Positions 8,695 to 16,132 of a DNA stretch of 51,246 nucleotides are shown in pieces. Source of the stretch: Limnohabitans sp. (GTDB taxonomy: Bacteria; Pseudomonadota; Gammaproteobacteria; Burkholderiales; Burkholderiaceae_C); contig NZ_JAFEIF010000010.1 of assembly GCF_017848645.1 (NCBI RefSeq), positions 1 to 51,246 on the forward strand, in the 5' to 3' direction. Numbering within the stretch: the first letter of the stretch is position 1; the number at the start of each line of letters is the position of its first letter. The translations under genes were made by a program, and so were the position numbers. The notes under the pieces were generated by a model. It had not been told where the DNA came from. It did no database searches and was given only the letters and a program-made list of their open reading frames with translations.

Positions 8695-9291
8695 ATGTCA
8701 GAACTCCAGCCCCTGCAGCGACCGCGCTCCAAAACCGATCTCTTTGCGTCCTTCACCGTTTTGGCCCTGCAAGGCTTTGGCGGCGTGTTGGCCGTGGTGC
8801 AGCGCGAGTTGGTCGAGAAAAAACGCTGGATGACGCGCGAGCAATTTGTCGAAGACTGGGCGGTCGCGCAGATCATGCCCGGCCCCAATGTGATCAACCT
8901 GGCCCTGATGATTGGCGGGCGCTATTTCGGGCTGGGCGGCGCGCTGGCGGGCGTTGCGGGCATGTTGGCCGCGCCGATGGTGGTGGTGCTCTTGCTGGCC
9001 GTGGCGTTTGGGGGCGTGTCTGACGCGGCCTGGGCCCAAGGTGCCTTGCGCGGCATGGGAGCGGTCTCTGCGGGGCTGATTGCTGCGGTGGGACTCAAAT
9101 TGATGTCCGCCTTGCGCAACAACCCCATGGGCATGCCGATGTGCATTGGCTTGGCCTGTGCCAGCTTCACAGGTGTGGGCTTGCTGCGTTGGCCTTTGGC
9201 CTCTGTGCTTTTGGGCACAGGTCTGGTGGCCTGCAGTTGGGCCTATTGGCAACTGGCCAAGCAAGCTGCAAATGCCGGAGGTCGTCCATGA
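8695..9291 (+). CDS. Chromate transporter, N-terminal-type half
   Basis: This encodes 198 residues, a short-chain CHR family protein: 'FASFTVLALQGFGG', then 'QIMPGPNVINLALMIGG' and four to six hydrophobic segments. Full-length ChrA proteins contain two such units fused; here each unit is its own gene. The TGA overlaps the ATG of the second half (ATGA, 9288-9291), supporting formation of a heterodimer. CHR proteins export chromate, but many members have unknown substrates (possibly sulfate-like oxyanions). No chrB regulator is adjacent. Confidence 0.88.
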   Translation: MSELQPLQRPRSKTDLFASFTVLALQGFGGVLAVVQRELVEKKRWMTREQFVEDWAVAQIMPGPNVINLALMIGGRYFGLGGALAGVAGMLAAPMVVVLLLAVAFGGVSDAAWAQGALRGMGAVSAGLIAAVGLKLMSALRNNPMGMPMCIGLACASFTGVGLLRWPLASVLLGTGLVACSWAYWQLAKQAANAGGRP

Positions 9292-9890
9292 ACCCGGTGC
9301 TTGAGCTGAGCACCAGTGACTGGCTCAGCCTGTTCAACCACTTTGCTTCGCTGTCCCTGCTCGCTGTGGGAGGGGCGATCACCGTGGCACCAGACATGCA
9401 CCGCTTTTTGGTGGAAGAAAAACTTTGGCTCAGTGAATCGCAGTTCACCTCGTCCATCGCGCTGGCCCAAGCCGCACCTGGCCCCAACATCCTGTTTGTG
9501 GCCCTGATGGGCTTCAACGTGGGCATGAATGCCGGAGCTGGTCTGGGCGGTGGCTGGATGAGTGTCGGGCTGGCCAGCTTGGGCTTGGTGCTCACTTTGA
9601 TGGGCATCATGCTGCCCTCTTCGGTGCTGACCTATACCGCCACACGTTGGGCGCACCAGCACCGCGACAAGCTGGGGATTCGGGCTTTCAAATCGGGCAT
9701 GGCGCCGATTGTGATTGCCCTGCTGTTGTCGACCTCGTGGTTGCTCACGCTCGCCCACGACCAGCCCGCGCAGGACTGGCCCTTGTATGTGCTGACGGCC
9801 CTGACCGCACTGGTGGTCTGGCGCACCCAGGTGCACATGCTCTGGCTCATTGGACTGGGCGCCCTGCTGGGCGGCTTGGGCTGGGTCTAG
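9288..9890 (+). CDS. Chromate transporter, C-terminal-type half
   Basis: This encodes 200 residues. The ATG at 9288 overlaps the stop of the first half. It shows the paired CHR motif: 'LFNHFASLSLLAVGG' near residue 15, then 'IALAQAAPGPNILFVALMG', with five or six hydrophobic helices. In the first half the Gly-rich loop reads FGG, here VGG, the usual asymmetry between the two units. An earlier ATG at 9141 lies inside the first half and is not used. The gene is convergent with the lipoprotein gene, 6 bases apart, with no hairpin terminator between them. Confidence 0.88.
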   Translation: MNPVLELSTSDWLSLFNHFASLSLLAVGGAITVAPDMHRFLVEEKLWLSESQFTSSIALAQAAPGPNILFVALMGFNVGMNAGAGLGGGWMSVGLASLGLVLTLMGIMLPSSVLTYTATRWAHQHRDKLGIRAFKSGMAPIVIALLLSTSWLLTLAHDQPAQDWPLYVLTALTALVVWRTQVHMLWLIGLGALLGGLGWV

Positions 9891-9896
9891 CGCAAA

Positions 9897-10247
9897 TCAG
9901 CGCGGGCTCTCGAAGAACACCGTGTTCGAGTAATCGCTGACCTCGAAATAGACTTTTTTCTCGCCCGCGTCGACCTCGAAATTGAAGTTCTCGTCAAGCA
10001 CGCCGTAACCGTAGCGGTAAGCGCGTGGGGCTTTGTCATCGGTGCCAAACGCGGTGCTGACTTTGTCCACCTTGATGAATCGGCGCACCAGCTTGTCGCC
10101 CGCATACACCTCCATGACACCGTTGGTGCCGGTCCAGTTCTGGATGCTGCGGCTGATTTTGTTTTGCTGCTCTTGAGTGCAAGCGGCCAGCAGGCTGGCA
10201 GCGCCCAGAACAAGGATCAAGGCAACTCGGGTCGTGTTTTTGGACAT
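9897..10247 (-). CDS. Small lipoprotein of unknown function
   Basis: This encodes 116 residues. The start at 10247 is supported by AAGGGAG 6-10 bases upstream; an upstream in-frame extension is discarded because it lies before that site and is not signal-like. The signal peptide ends with the lipobox LLAAC, giving Cys23 as the lipidated residue. The mature part is short, with a Gln/Lys-rich start, and contains many Tyr and Phe ('AYRYGYGVLDENFNF'), probably a small beta-rich domain. Residue 24 is Thr, not Asp, so outer-membrane sorting is expected. I do not recognise a named family. Confidence 0.85.
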   Translation of the reverse strand: MSKNTTRVALILVLGAASLLAACTQEQQNKISRSIQNWTGTNGVMEVYAGDKLVRRFIKVDKVSTAFGTDDKAPRAYRYGYGVLDENFNFEVDAGEKKVYFEVSDYSNTVFFESPR

Positions 10248-10290
10248 GGGGTACTCCCTTTTTTGAATGCTTGGATGCGGCGCAAGCCGC

Positions 10291-11025
10291 TCAGCTGCGT
10301 TGGCGCAAGGCTTCGTAAAGACACACGCCACTGGCCACGGACACGTTCAGGCTCTCCACGGCGCCGCGCATGGGGATGCTGACCAGCTCATCGCAGTTTT
10401 TGCGCGTCAACTGGCGCATGCCGTCACCTTCAGCGCCCAAGACCAAGGCGGTGGGCACTTTGAGGTCGGCTTGGTAAATGCTGCGTGGTGCATCACCGCT
10501 GGTGCCAATCACCCAGATGCTGCGTTCCTTGAGCTCGCCCAAGGTGCGCGCCAGGTTGGTGACCATGAAATAAGGCATGGTCTCGGCCGCGCCGCTGGCC
10601 ACTTTGGCCACGGTGGCGTTGATGCCGGCCGCATGGTCTTTGGGGGCAATCACGGCGTGTGCGCCCGCACCATCGGCCACGCGCAGGCAAGCGCCCAGGT
10701 TGTGCGGATCGGTCACGCCGTCCAGCACCAAAAGCAAAGGCGGGCCTTGCACCGTATCAAGAAGGTCATCCAGCGAATGATTTTGTGGCAAGGGTGCCAC
10801 TACGGCCACCACGCCCTGGTGGCCGTGGCCACCGGCCAGCTTGGCCAGACGTTCGTTGTCCGACTCGATCATGCGCATGCCCGAGTCGCGGGCCTTGTCG
10901 ATGAACTGCCGCATGCGGGCGTCGCGGCGCGTGACCTCGTAATGGATTTCGACAACGGATTGGGGGGCGATCTTGAGGCGAACGCCCACGGCATGAAAGC
11001 CGAACAGCACTTTATGGGATGACAT
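10291..11025 (-). CDS. rlmB: 23S rRNA (guanosine-2251-2'-O)-methyltransferase RlmB
   Basis: This encodes 244 residues, the usual length. The N-terminal substrate-binding domain starts 'VLFGFHAVGVRLK'; the SPOUT catalytic domain shows 'LLVLDGVTDPHNLGACLRVA' (motif 1), 'LVLGAEGDGM' (motif 2) and 'IPMRGAVESLNVSVASGV' (motif 3, the trefoil knot). It methylates G2251 in the ribosomal P loop using S-adenosylmethionine. In many proteobacteria it follows rnr (RNase R); here a REP-like pair and ybbA lie upstream instead. The lipoprotein gene starts 43 bases downstream. Confidence 0.95.
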   Translation of the reverse strand: MSSHKVLFGFHAVGVRLKIAPQSVVEIHYEVTRRDARMRQFIDKARDSGMRMIESDNERLAKLAGGHGHQGVVAVVAPLPQNHSLDDLLDTVQGPPLLLVLDGVTDPHNLGACLRVADGAGAHAVIAPKDHAAGINATVAKVASGAAETMPYFMVTNLARTLGELKERSIWVIGTSGDAPRSIYQADLKVPTALVLGAEGDGMRQLTRKNCDELVSIPMRGAVESLNVSVASGVCLYEALRQRS

Positions 11026-11087
11026 GCCGGGATTATCGTTGGTCCCACCACCCTGGCCGATCCAAGAGTTAAACGATAGGCATTATT

Positions 11088-11164
11088 TGTAAGAGCCCAC
11101 CCCTGTGGGCGAGGGGCATGGAACAGGCCCTGCAAACCATCGCCCACAGAGGTGGGCTCCTACA
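11088..11164. repeat. REP-like inverted pair
   Basis: Two near-identical arms of about 25 bases in opposite orientation: 11088-11112 (reads GTAAGAGCCCACC...GTGGGCGA) and 11139-11164 (its inverse, TCGCCCAC...GGTGGGCTCCTACA). Each arm is itself an imperfect palindrome around CCACCNCTGTGGG. The layout matches REP/BIME elements, which usually occur dispersed in intergenic DNA. No further copies were seen in this window. Located between the end of ybbA and the start of rlmB, it could also act as a transcript 3' structure for ybbA; there is no T-run. Confidence 0.7.
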
Positions 11165-11179
11165 GGAAAAACGACCGAC

Positions 11180-11866
11180 CTATGGCTGAGCGGTCGCCTC
11201 GCTCAAACGCCCGGCCTGAATCACCAGGCTGCGCTCACAACGCGCGGCCAACTGCCGGTCGTGCGTGACCAAGACCAAGGTGGTGCCCTGCTCGCGGTTG
11301 AGCGCGAACATCAGGTCCATGATGGCCTCGCCCGTGGCGTGGTCCAGGCTGCCAGTGGGCTCGTCGGCCAAGAGCAGATCGGGCTGCACCACAAAAGCAC
11401 GGGCCAGGGCCACGCGCTGCTGCTCACCACCCGACAAGACTTTGGGCAAATGTTTGAGGCGCTCGCCCAGGCCCACGCGCTGCAGCATGGCCGTGGCGGT
11501 GCTGCGGGCATCCGGCCGATCGGCCAGCTCCAGGGGCAACATGACGTTTTCGAGGGCCGTGAGGTTGGGCATGAGCTGAAAGCTCTGGAACACAAAACCC
11601 ACATGCTGGGCCCGCACGGCGGCGCGTTGGTCTTCGGTCAAATCGAACAGCGACTGCCCCGCCAGCACCACCTGCCCGCTGCTGGGCGTGTCCAGGCCCG
11701 CGAGGATGGCGAGCAAGGTGCTTTTGCCCGAGCCAGAAGCACCGACAATGGCGGCTGTTTCCCCGGCGTTCAATGAGAAATCGATATCGCGCAAAATGTC
11801 CAGCTGCCCACTGGCATCTTGCACACTTTTGGAAACGCCACGCACGGCAATGATGGATTCAGGCAT
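11180..11866 (-). CDS. ybbA: ABC transporter ATP-binding protein, YbbA/LolD-like
   Basis: This encodes 228 residues. Walker A is GASGSGKST (42-50), then 'VGFVFQSFQLMPNLTALENV' (Q-loop), signature LSGGEQQRVALARA, Walker B 'LLLADEPTGSLD', and an H-loop His in 'LVLVTHDRQLA'. This is the MacB/LolD-type subfamily. The position divergent from tesA matches the ybbA-tesA pair of enterobacteria, where YbbA partners the permease YbbP; no permease gene lies next to it here. The ATG at 11866 is supported by AAAGG about 8 bases upstream; an in-frame TTG at 11872 is less likely. Confidence 0.88.
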   Translation of the reverse strand: MPESIIAVRGVSKSVQDASGQLDILRDIDFSLNAGETAAIVGASGSGKSTLLAILAGLDTPSSGQVVLAGQSLFDLTEDQRAAVRAQHVGFVFQSFQLMPNLTALENVMLPLELADRPDARSTATAMLQRVGLGERLKHLPKVLSGGEQQRVALARAFVVQPDLLLADEPTGSLDHATGEAIMDLMFALNREQGTTLVLVTHDRQLAARCERSLVIQAGRLSEATAQP

Positions 11867-12515
11867 GCACAAACCTTTGTTGAGACGACGTCACTTTAAC
11901 TGGACCCTGCTGGCCCTTGTCGGCTGGGGCTTTGCCGCGTCGGTCCACGCCACTTCGGGCCAGCGCATTTTGGTGCTGGGCGACTCCTTGAGCGCCGAGT
12001 ACGGCCTGGCCCGGGGCACAGGTTGGGTGGCTTTGTTGCAAAAACAATTGGACAAAGAAAAGCCCGGTGCCCAAGTGATCAACGCGAGCATCAGCGGCGA
12101 CACCACCTCGGGCGGGCGCTCGCGCCTGCCCGCTTTGCTTAAACGCCACCAACCCAGCCATGTGGTGATTGAGCTGGGTGGCAACGACGCGCTGCGCGGC
12201 CTGCCCATGAACATGACACAAGGCAATTTGCTGGCCATGACGCAACAAGCCCAAGCGGCCGGGGCCAAGGTGCTGCTGCTGGGCATGCAAATGTCGCCCA
12301 ACTACGGCCCAGAGATGGCCCGCCAGTTTGAAGCGGCTTATGCCCAAGTGGCCAAAAGCCAAAAGGCGGCGCTGGTGCCCTTCTTTTTGAAAGGCGTGGG
12401 CGACGACCCCGAGCCGCTCAAATGGTTTCAGGCCGACCGCATCCACCCCAATGAAGCCGCGCAGCCGCGCATGCTGGCCAACGTCTGGCCCACCTTGAAG
12501 AAACAACTGAAATGA
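11865..12515 (+). CDS. tesA: Multifunctional esterase/thioesterase TesA (GDSL/SGNH hydrolase)
   Basis: This encodes 216 residues. A twin-basic N-terminus and a hydrophobic run ending in 'SVHA' form a signal peptide (about residues 1-29), so the enzyme is periplasmic. All SGNH blocks are present: GDSL with Ser41, Gly78 in 'SISGDT', Asn107 in 'LGGNDALRG', and the C-terminal Asp191-x2-His194. Relatives hydrolyse acyl-CoA, lysophospholipids and aryl esters. The ATG at 11865 shares bases with the ybbA start (CATG, 11864-11867); TTG codons at 11877 and 11880 are alternatives. It overlaps mnmH by ATGA at 12512-12515. Confidence 0.9.
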   Translation: MHKPLLRRRHFNWTLLALVGWGFAASVHATSGQRILVLGDSLSAEYGLARGTGWVALLQKQLDKEKPGAQVINASISGDTTSGGRSRLPALLKRHQPSHVVIELGGNDALRGLPMNMTQGNLLAMTQQAQAAGAKVLLLGMQMSPNYGPEMARQFEAAYAQVAKSQKAALVPFFLKGVGDDPEPLKWFQADRIHPNEAAQPRMLANVWPTLKKQLK

Positions 12516-13570
12516 GCCTTCACCTGATCTCGGCCTCGGATGCCATGGCCCAACTGGACCAGTTTGATGCCATCCTCGACGCCCGCTCGGAAGGCGAACA
12601 CGCCGAAGACCACTTGCCCGGTGCCCTGAGCTGGCCGTCGCTCAACAACGAAGAGCGCATCAAGGTGGGCACGCTGTACAAGCAGGTCAACCCCTTCGAG
12701 GCGCAAAAAGTGGGCGCGGCGCTGGTGGCCAAAAACATCGCCCGCCACATCGAGACCCAGGTGATGGACAAGCCCAAAAACTGGCAGCCACTGGTGTACT
12801 GCTGGCGCGGGGGCAAGCGCAGCAACTCGCTGGCGCTGATCCTGGGGCAAATTGGTTTCAAAGTGCACCTGATCGAGGGCGGCTACAAAGCCTTTCGCAA
12901 AGAGGTGATGGAAGACACCCCCCGCCAGGCGCAGCGCCTGCAGTTCAAGGTGCTGTGCGGGCCCACCGGTTCGGGCAAAACGCGCTTGCTGCAAGCGCTG
13001 GCGCAAGAAGGCGCGCAGGTGCTGGACCTGGAAGCCATTGCCTGCCACCGCAGCTCGGTGCTGGGCCTGATCCCGGGCACGCCGCAGCCCACGCAAAAGG
13101 CATTTGACACGCAGGTGTGGGATGCCCTGCGTGGCTTCAGTGCCGATCGTCCGGTGTTTGTGGAAGCCGAAAGCAAAAAGGTGGGGAATCTGGCGGTGCC
13201 TGACGCGCTGATGGCCGCCATGCGGGCCAGCCCTTGCCTGCGGGTGGACCTGTCGCTTCAGAATCGGGTGAATTTGCTGCTGGAAGACTACGCGTTCTTC
13301 ACGCAAGACCGCGACTTGTTTGCCGACCGCTTGGAGCGCCTGACGGCCCTGCGCGGCAAGGCCGTGGTGCAAGGCTGGCAAGAACGCATCGAGCGGGGGG
13401 AAATGCGTGAGGTGGTGACCGAATTGCTCTCAGGCCATTACGACCCGGGCTACGAGACCTCCACCGGCCACAACTTTGTGCATTACGCCCAAGCCCCGCT
13501 GGTCACCCCAGCGAGCCACAGCATGGCGGACATGCTGGTGTTGGCGCGTGAGCTGGTTCAAGCCCCTTGA
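12512..13570 (+). CDS. mnmH: tRNA 2-selenouridine synthase MnmH
   Basis: This encodes 352 residues. A rhodanese domain (about 1-130) carries the catalytic Cys97 in 'VYCWRGGKRSNS'; a P-loop domain follows with GPTGSGKT at 150-157. It converts 2-thiouridine at the tRNA wobble position to 2-selenouridine via a geranylated intermediate, using selenophosphate. The start overlaps the tesA stop. The selenophosphate synthase gene (selD), often adjacent, is not in this window. The stop is 17 bases from the stop of the convergent small gene. Confidence 0.94.
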   Translation: MSLHLISASDAMAQLDQFDAILDARSEGEHAEDHLPGALSWPSLNNEERIKVGTLYKQVNPFEAQKVGAALVAKNIARHIETQVMDKPKNWQPLVYCWRGGKRSNSLALILGQIGFKVHLIEGGYKAFRKEVMEDTPRQAQRLQFKVLCGPTGSGKTRLLQALAQEGAQVLDLEAIACHRSSVLGLIPGTPQPTQKAFDTQVWDALRGFSADRPVFVEAESKKVGNLAVPDALMAAMRASPCLRVDLSLQNRVNLLLEDYAFFTQDRDLFADRLERLTALRGKAVVQGWQERIERGEMREVVTELLSGHYDPGYETSTGHNFVHYAQAPLVTPASHSMADMLVLARELVQAP

Positions 13571-13587
13571 TCGATCAAACAGGTGCG

Positions 13588-13785
13588 TCAGGCCGCTGGC
13601 GCAGGAGGCACTGCCTCACCAGGCGCTGCAGTGTCGGCATCGCCCTCTTGGCCCTCGATTTCAGAGCCGTCTTCCGCCAACAGGCCCGACTTGCGGTCGG
13701 ACTTGGCTTTGAGCTTGTCTTCTTTTTTGCGTTTCTTGGCCAGTTCTTTCTGGCGTTTTTCGAATCCGTAGTTGGGTGTGGCCAA
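13588..13785 (-). CDS. Small highly charged protein, function unknown
   Basis: This encodes 65 residues. The start is a TTG at 13785, chosen because AAAGGAG lies about 6 bases upstream and because the protein then begins 'MATPNYGFEKRQKELAKKRKKED', a form I recall as conserved in Burkholderiales small proteins. The N-terminal half is a Lys/Arg/Glu helix; the C-terminal half is acidic and then Ala/Pro-rich. No domain of known function is recognised. The basic helix could contact nucleic acid or ribosomes; this is speculation. It lies 10 bases after the DUF2189 gene, probably in one transcript. Confidence 0.75.
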   Translation of the reverse strand: MATPNYGFEKRQKELAKKRKKEDKLKAKSDRKSGLLAEDGSEIEGQEGDADTAAPGEAVPPAPAA

Positions 13786-13795
13786 GATGGCTCCT

Positions 13796-14665
13796 TTAAT
13801 TTGAGCTGCCCAATGTAACAGCTTCTTCAGGGTTTTCTTCCCACTCGACACTGCCCCGGTACGCGTGCCAGCTGGCATGACCCAGCCACGGCCCCACCAC
13901 GATGATGCTCAGCGCCCAAGGCCACAAGGCCGCGAGCACCAACACGCTCAGCAGCAGGCCCCACAGCAGCATCACGCCCGGGTGCGAGAAAACCACCCGC
14001 ATGCTGGTGATCACCGCCGAGATGGCATCGGTGTCACGGTCCAAAATCATGGGAATGGACACGACCGACAGGCCATAGACCAGCGCGGCGAACACGCCGC
14101 CGACTGCCAGGTAGACCATCAGGAACTCGATGTTTTGCGGGTTAAAAACCGCCTCGATCACCCCCGTGGTGGAGGGCATGCCGGTGTTGAAGAACACCGC
14201 AAACACCACGAGCGACGCCCTGCCCCACAGCAGCTCCAGCACCATCAGCACCAACACCAGCATGGCCATGCTGCGGATGTGTTGGTCCCAGCACATGAGC
14301 GATGAGGCCATGTCCGGCAACTCACCGCGCTCGCGTTTGCGGCTGACCTCGTACAAGCCCATGGCCATGAACGGCCCCACCAGCAAGCAGCCGGAGATCA
14401 AGGACAAGGTGTACTCGGGCTTGTGCTTGAACACCAAGGCCAGCACCTGCGCCATGCCCCAAAAGCACAGGCCATAAAACAGCGCAATGCCCGGGTGGTG
14501 GCGCATGTCCTTCAGGCCGCGTGACAGCCAGCGAAAAGGGTCTGCAAAGCCCAAGGGCCGCATGTGCGAGCGCGGCCCCACGGGCGGGGGCGGCACATAG
14601 GGCGTGGCCATGGTGGGCAGGTCTGAATCTTGGGCGGCTTCAAGAGTCTTGACGTCGGCGTTCAT
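13796..14665 (-). CDS. DUF2189 (BPSS1780-type) integral membrane protein
   Basis: This encodes 289 residues from the ATG at 14665; a TTG at 14677 would add four residues. After a Pro-rich cytoplasmic leader (about residues 20-35), six hydrophobic segments follow. The DUF2189 pattern is visible in 'PFRWLSRGLKDMRHHPGIALFYGL', 'GPFMAMGLYEVSR' and the C-terminal 'GPWLGHASWHAYRG'. Function is unknown; members are common in alpha- and betaproteobacteria, sometimes near cytochrome c or respiratory genes. It is followed by the small charged protein gene 10 bases on. A 9-base inverted repeat lies just before the start. Confidence 0.85.
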   Translation of the reverse strand: MNADVKTLEAAQDSDLPTMATPYVPPPPVGPRSHMRPLGFADPFRWLSRGLKDMRHHPGIALFYGLCFWGMAQVLALVFKHKPEYTLSLISGCLLVGPFMAMGLYEVSRKRERGELPDMASSLMCWDQHIRSMAMLVLVLMVLELLWGRASLVVFAVFFNTGMPSTTGVIEAVFNPQNIEFLMVYLAVGGVFAALVYGLSVVSIPMILDRDTDAISAVITSMRVVFSHPGVMLLWGLLLSVLVLAALWPWALSIIVVGPWLGHASWHAYRGSVEWEENPEEAVTLGSSN

Positions 14666-14675
14666 GGGGAAGGTC

Positions 14676-14703
14676 AATCTGAAAATACACAGGCTTTCAG
14701 ATT
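14676..14703 (-). promoter_or_regulatory. Perfect 9-base inverted repeat before the DUF2189 gene
   Basis: AATCTGAAA at 14676-14684 and its exact complement TTTCAGATT at 14695-14703, separated by 10 bases, end 10 bases upstream of the ATG at 14665. In mRNA it would be a hairpin over the ribosome site; in DNA it could be an operator for a dimeric regulator. It is AT-rich and thus stands out from the surrounding DNA. Confidence 0.5.
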
Positions 14704-14791
14704 ACCCCCACCGGTAGGCTTTGACCAGTCAGGAAACCCCCAAGGGCGCGTGTTCTGGGCCACAAAAGTGCCCACACTGTCACCTGCGTGA

Positions 14792-16048
14792 TCAGGCCAT
14801 GGGCAAATGCGCCTGCGCGGCTTGATGCAGGTCAAGAATCAAGTCCTGCGCCGACTCCAGACCGGTTGAAAAACGCACCAGCGTGCCCGGTTTCAAATGA
14901 CCGGGCCAAGCCTGGCGCATTGAAGCGATGTCGTAAGGGACCACCAGGCTGACGGGGCCACCCCAGCTGTAGCCGATCTTGAAGAGTTTCAGGCCGTCGC
15001 AAAACGCGTCCACCTGGGCTTGGCTGAAACGCGCATCGATCATGACGCTGAACAGGCCCGCTGCCAGGCCCGTGCCCGGCTCGCGATCGCACAGGGCTTG
15101 CCAATGCGCGTGACCGGGTGCGCCTGCAAAGGCCGGGTGCATCAGTTGCGCGCATTGCGGCTGGGCTTGCCACCAGGCGGCCAGAGCGCGGGCGGTCTGG
15201 TCGTGCGCGGCATAACGCAGTGCAATGCTGGGCAAGGAGCGCAGCACGGTTTCGGCGTCGTTGGCCGCCACGCCCAGGCCCAGGCGCATGTGGCAAAGCT
15301 TGATTTGGAGGTGCAAGGCCGCGTCGCGCGTGATGACGCTGCCCATCAGCACGTCACCACCGCCACTGGGGTATTTGGTGAGCGCATGGGCGCTGATGTC
15401 TACCGCCAGGCTGCCCTCGCCGCCCGCGCCATCGCCCAGCAAATCAAAGGCTTTAAACGCCAGGCCCGCGCCCCAGGTGTTGTCCAGGGCGCAGAAGACG
15501 CCGCGCTCGCGGCAGCGGCGCACCATCTCGGGCAAATCGGGGAACTCCATGCTCACCGAGCCAGGCGCTTCGAGCCACACCAGGCGCGTGCGCTCGGTGA
15601 TCTGGCGGGACAGATCCTGCGGGTCCATCGGGTCGTAAAAGCGGTGGGTGATGCCGAAGTGGCGCAACTCGCCATCGGCCAGCGCCTTGTTGGGGCCGTA
15701 GGCGTTGTCCGGAATCAGGACTTCGTCGCCGGTCTTTAAAACCGACAAGGCCACCAAGGCCAAAGCCGCCAAGCCACTGGGCACCAGCACACATTGCAGG
15801 CCGCCTTCGAGGCTGCACAAGCGCTCTTCGAGCAAATAGGTGGTGGGCGTGCCGTGCAGGCCGTAGGTGTAGGCCGATTTGTCTTTCCACTCGCGCTGGC
15901 GCATGTCGGCCACAGTAGGAAAGTAAACCGTCGAGGCCTTGAACACACCGGGCTGGGGCGCATCGAATCCGGCGGGCGGGGTGTAGGGGTGGTGAATCAG
16001 GCCGGTGATGCCGGGCATGGCGGGCGGATTTTGATGGTCTTTTTGCAT
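14792..16048 (-). CDS. metC: Cystathionine beta-lyase-like PLP enzyme
   Basis: This encodes 418 residues, Cys/Met-metabolism PLP family. PLP-binding Lys225 lies in 'SAHALTKYPSGGGDVLMGS', and Asp189 (pyridine N contact) in 'CALDNTWGAG'; 'AYTYGLHGTPTT' near 59-70 supplies the phosphate-binding Tyr/Arg region of the neighbouring subunit. These features fit cystathionine beta-lyase (cystathionine to homocysteine, pyruvate and ammonia) best; gamma-lyase or synthase activity cannot be excluded by eye. No SAM-type riboswitch was seen upstream. A hairpin separates it from the phosphoribosyltransferase gene upstream. Confidence 0.85.
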   Translation of the reverse strand: MQKDHQNPPAMPGITGLIHHPYTPPAGFDAPQPGVFKASTVYFPTVADMRQREWKDKSAYTYGLHGTPTTYLLEERLCSLEGGLQCVLVPSGLAALALVALSVLKTGDEVLIPDNAYGPNKALADGELRHFGITHRFYDPMDPQDLSRQITERTRLVWLEAPGSVSMEFPDLPEMVRRCRERGVFCALDNTWGAGLAFKAFDLLGDGAGGEGSLAVDISAHALTKYPSGGGDVLMGSVITRDAALHLQIKLCHMRLGLGVAANDAETVLRSLPSIALRYAAHDQTARALAAWWQAQPQCAQLMHPAFAGAPGHAHWQALCDREPGTGLAAGLFSVMIDARFSQAQVDAFCDGLKLFKIGYSWGGPVSLVVPYDIASMRQAWPGHLKPGTLVRFSTGLESAQDLILDLHQAAQAHLPMA

Positions 16049-16065
16049 TCAGACATCCTAATGCA

Positions 16066-16101
16066 AACAGCCTCCCAAAACTGTCACCGAGGGAGGCTGT
16101 T
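16066..16101 (-). terminator. Hairpin after the phosphoribosyltransferase gene
   Basis: Perfect 11-base arms AACAGCCTCCC (16066-16076) and GGGAGGCTGTT (16091-16101) with a 14-base loop, between the stop at 16133 and the metC start at 16048. On the minus strand the stem is followed only by TGCATT, so the T-run is weak. It probably acts as a terminator or 3' end protector. Confidence 0.55.
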
Positions 16102-16132
16102 GAAGGTCAACTCAGGGAAAATCCGAAGCGGC

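Noticed and set aside
15900..16130. SAM riboswitch near metC
   Set aside because: The region upstream of metC is short and contains only a simple hairpin belonging to the preceding gene; no riboswitch architecture is visible.
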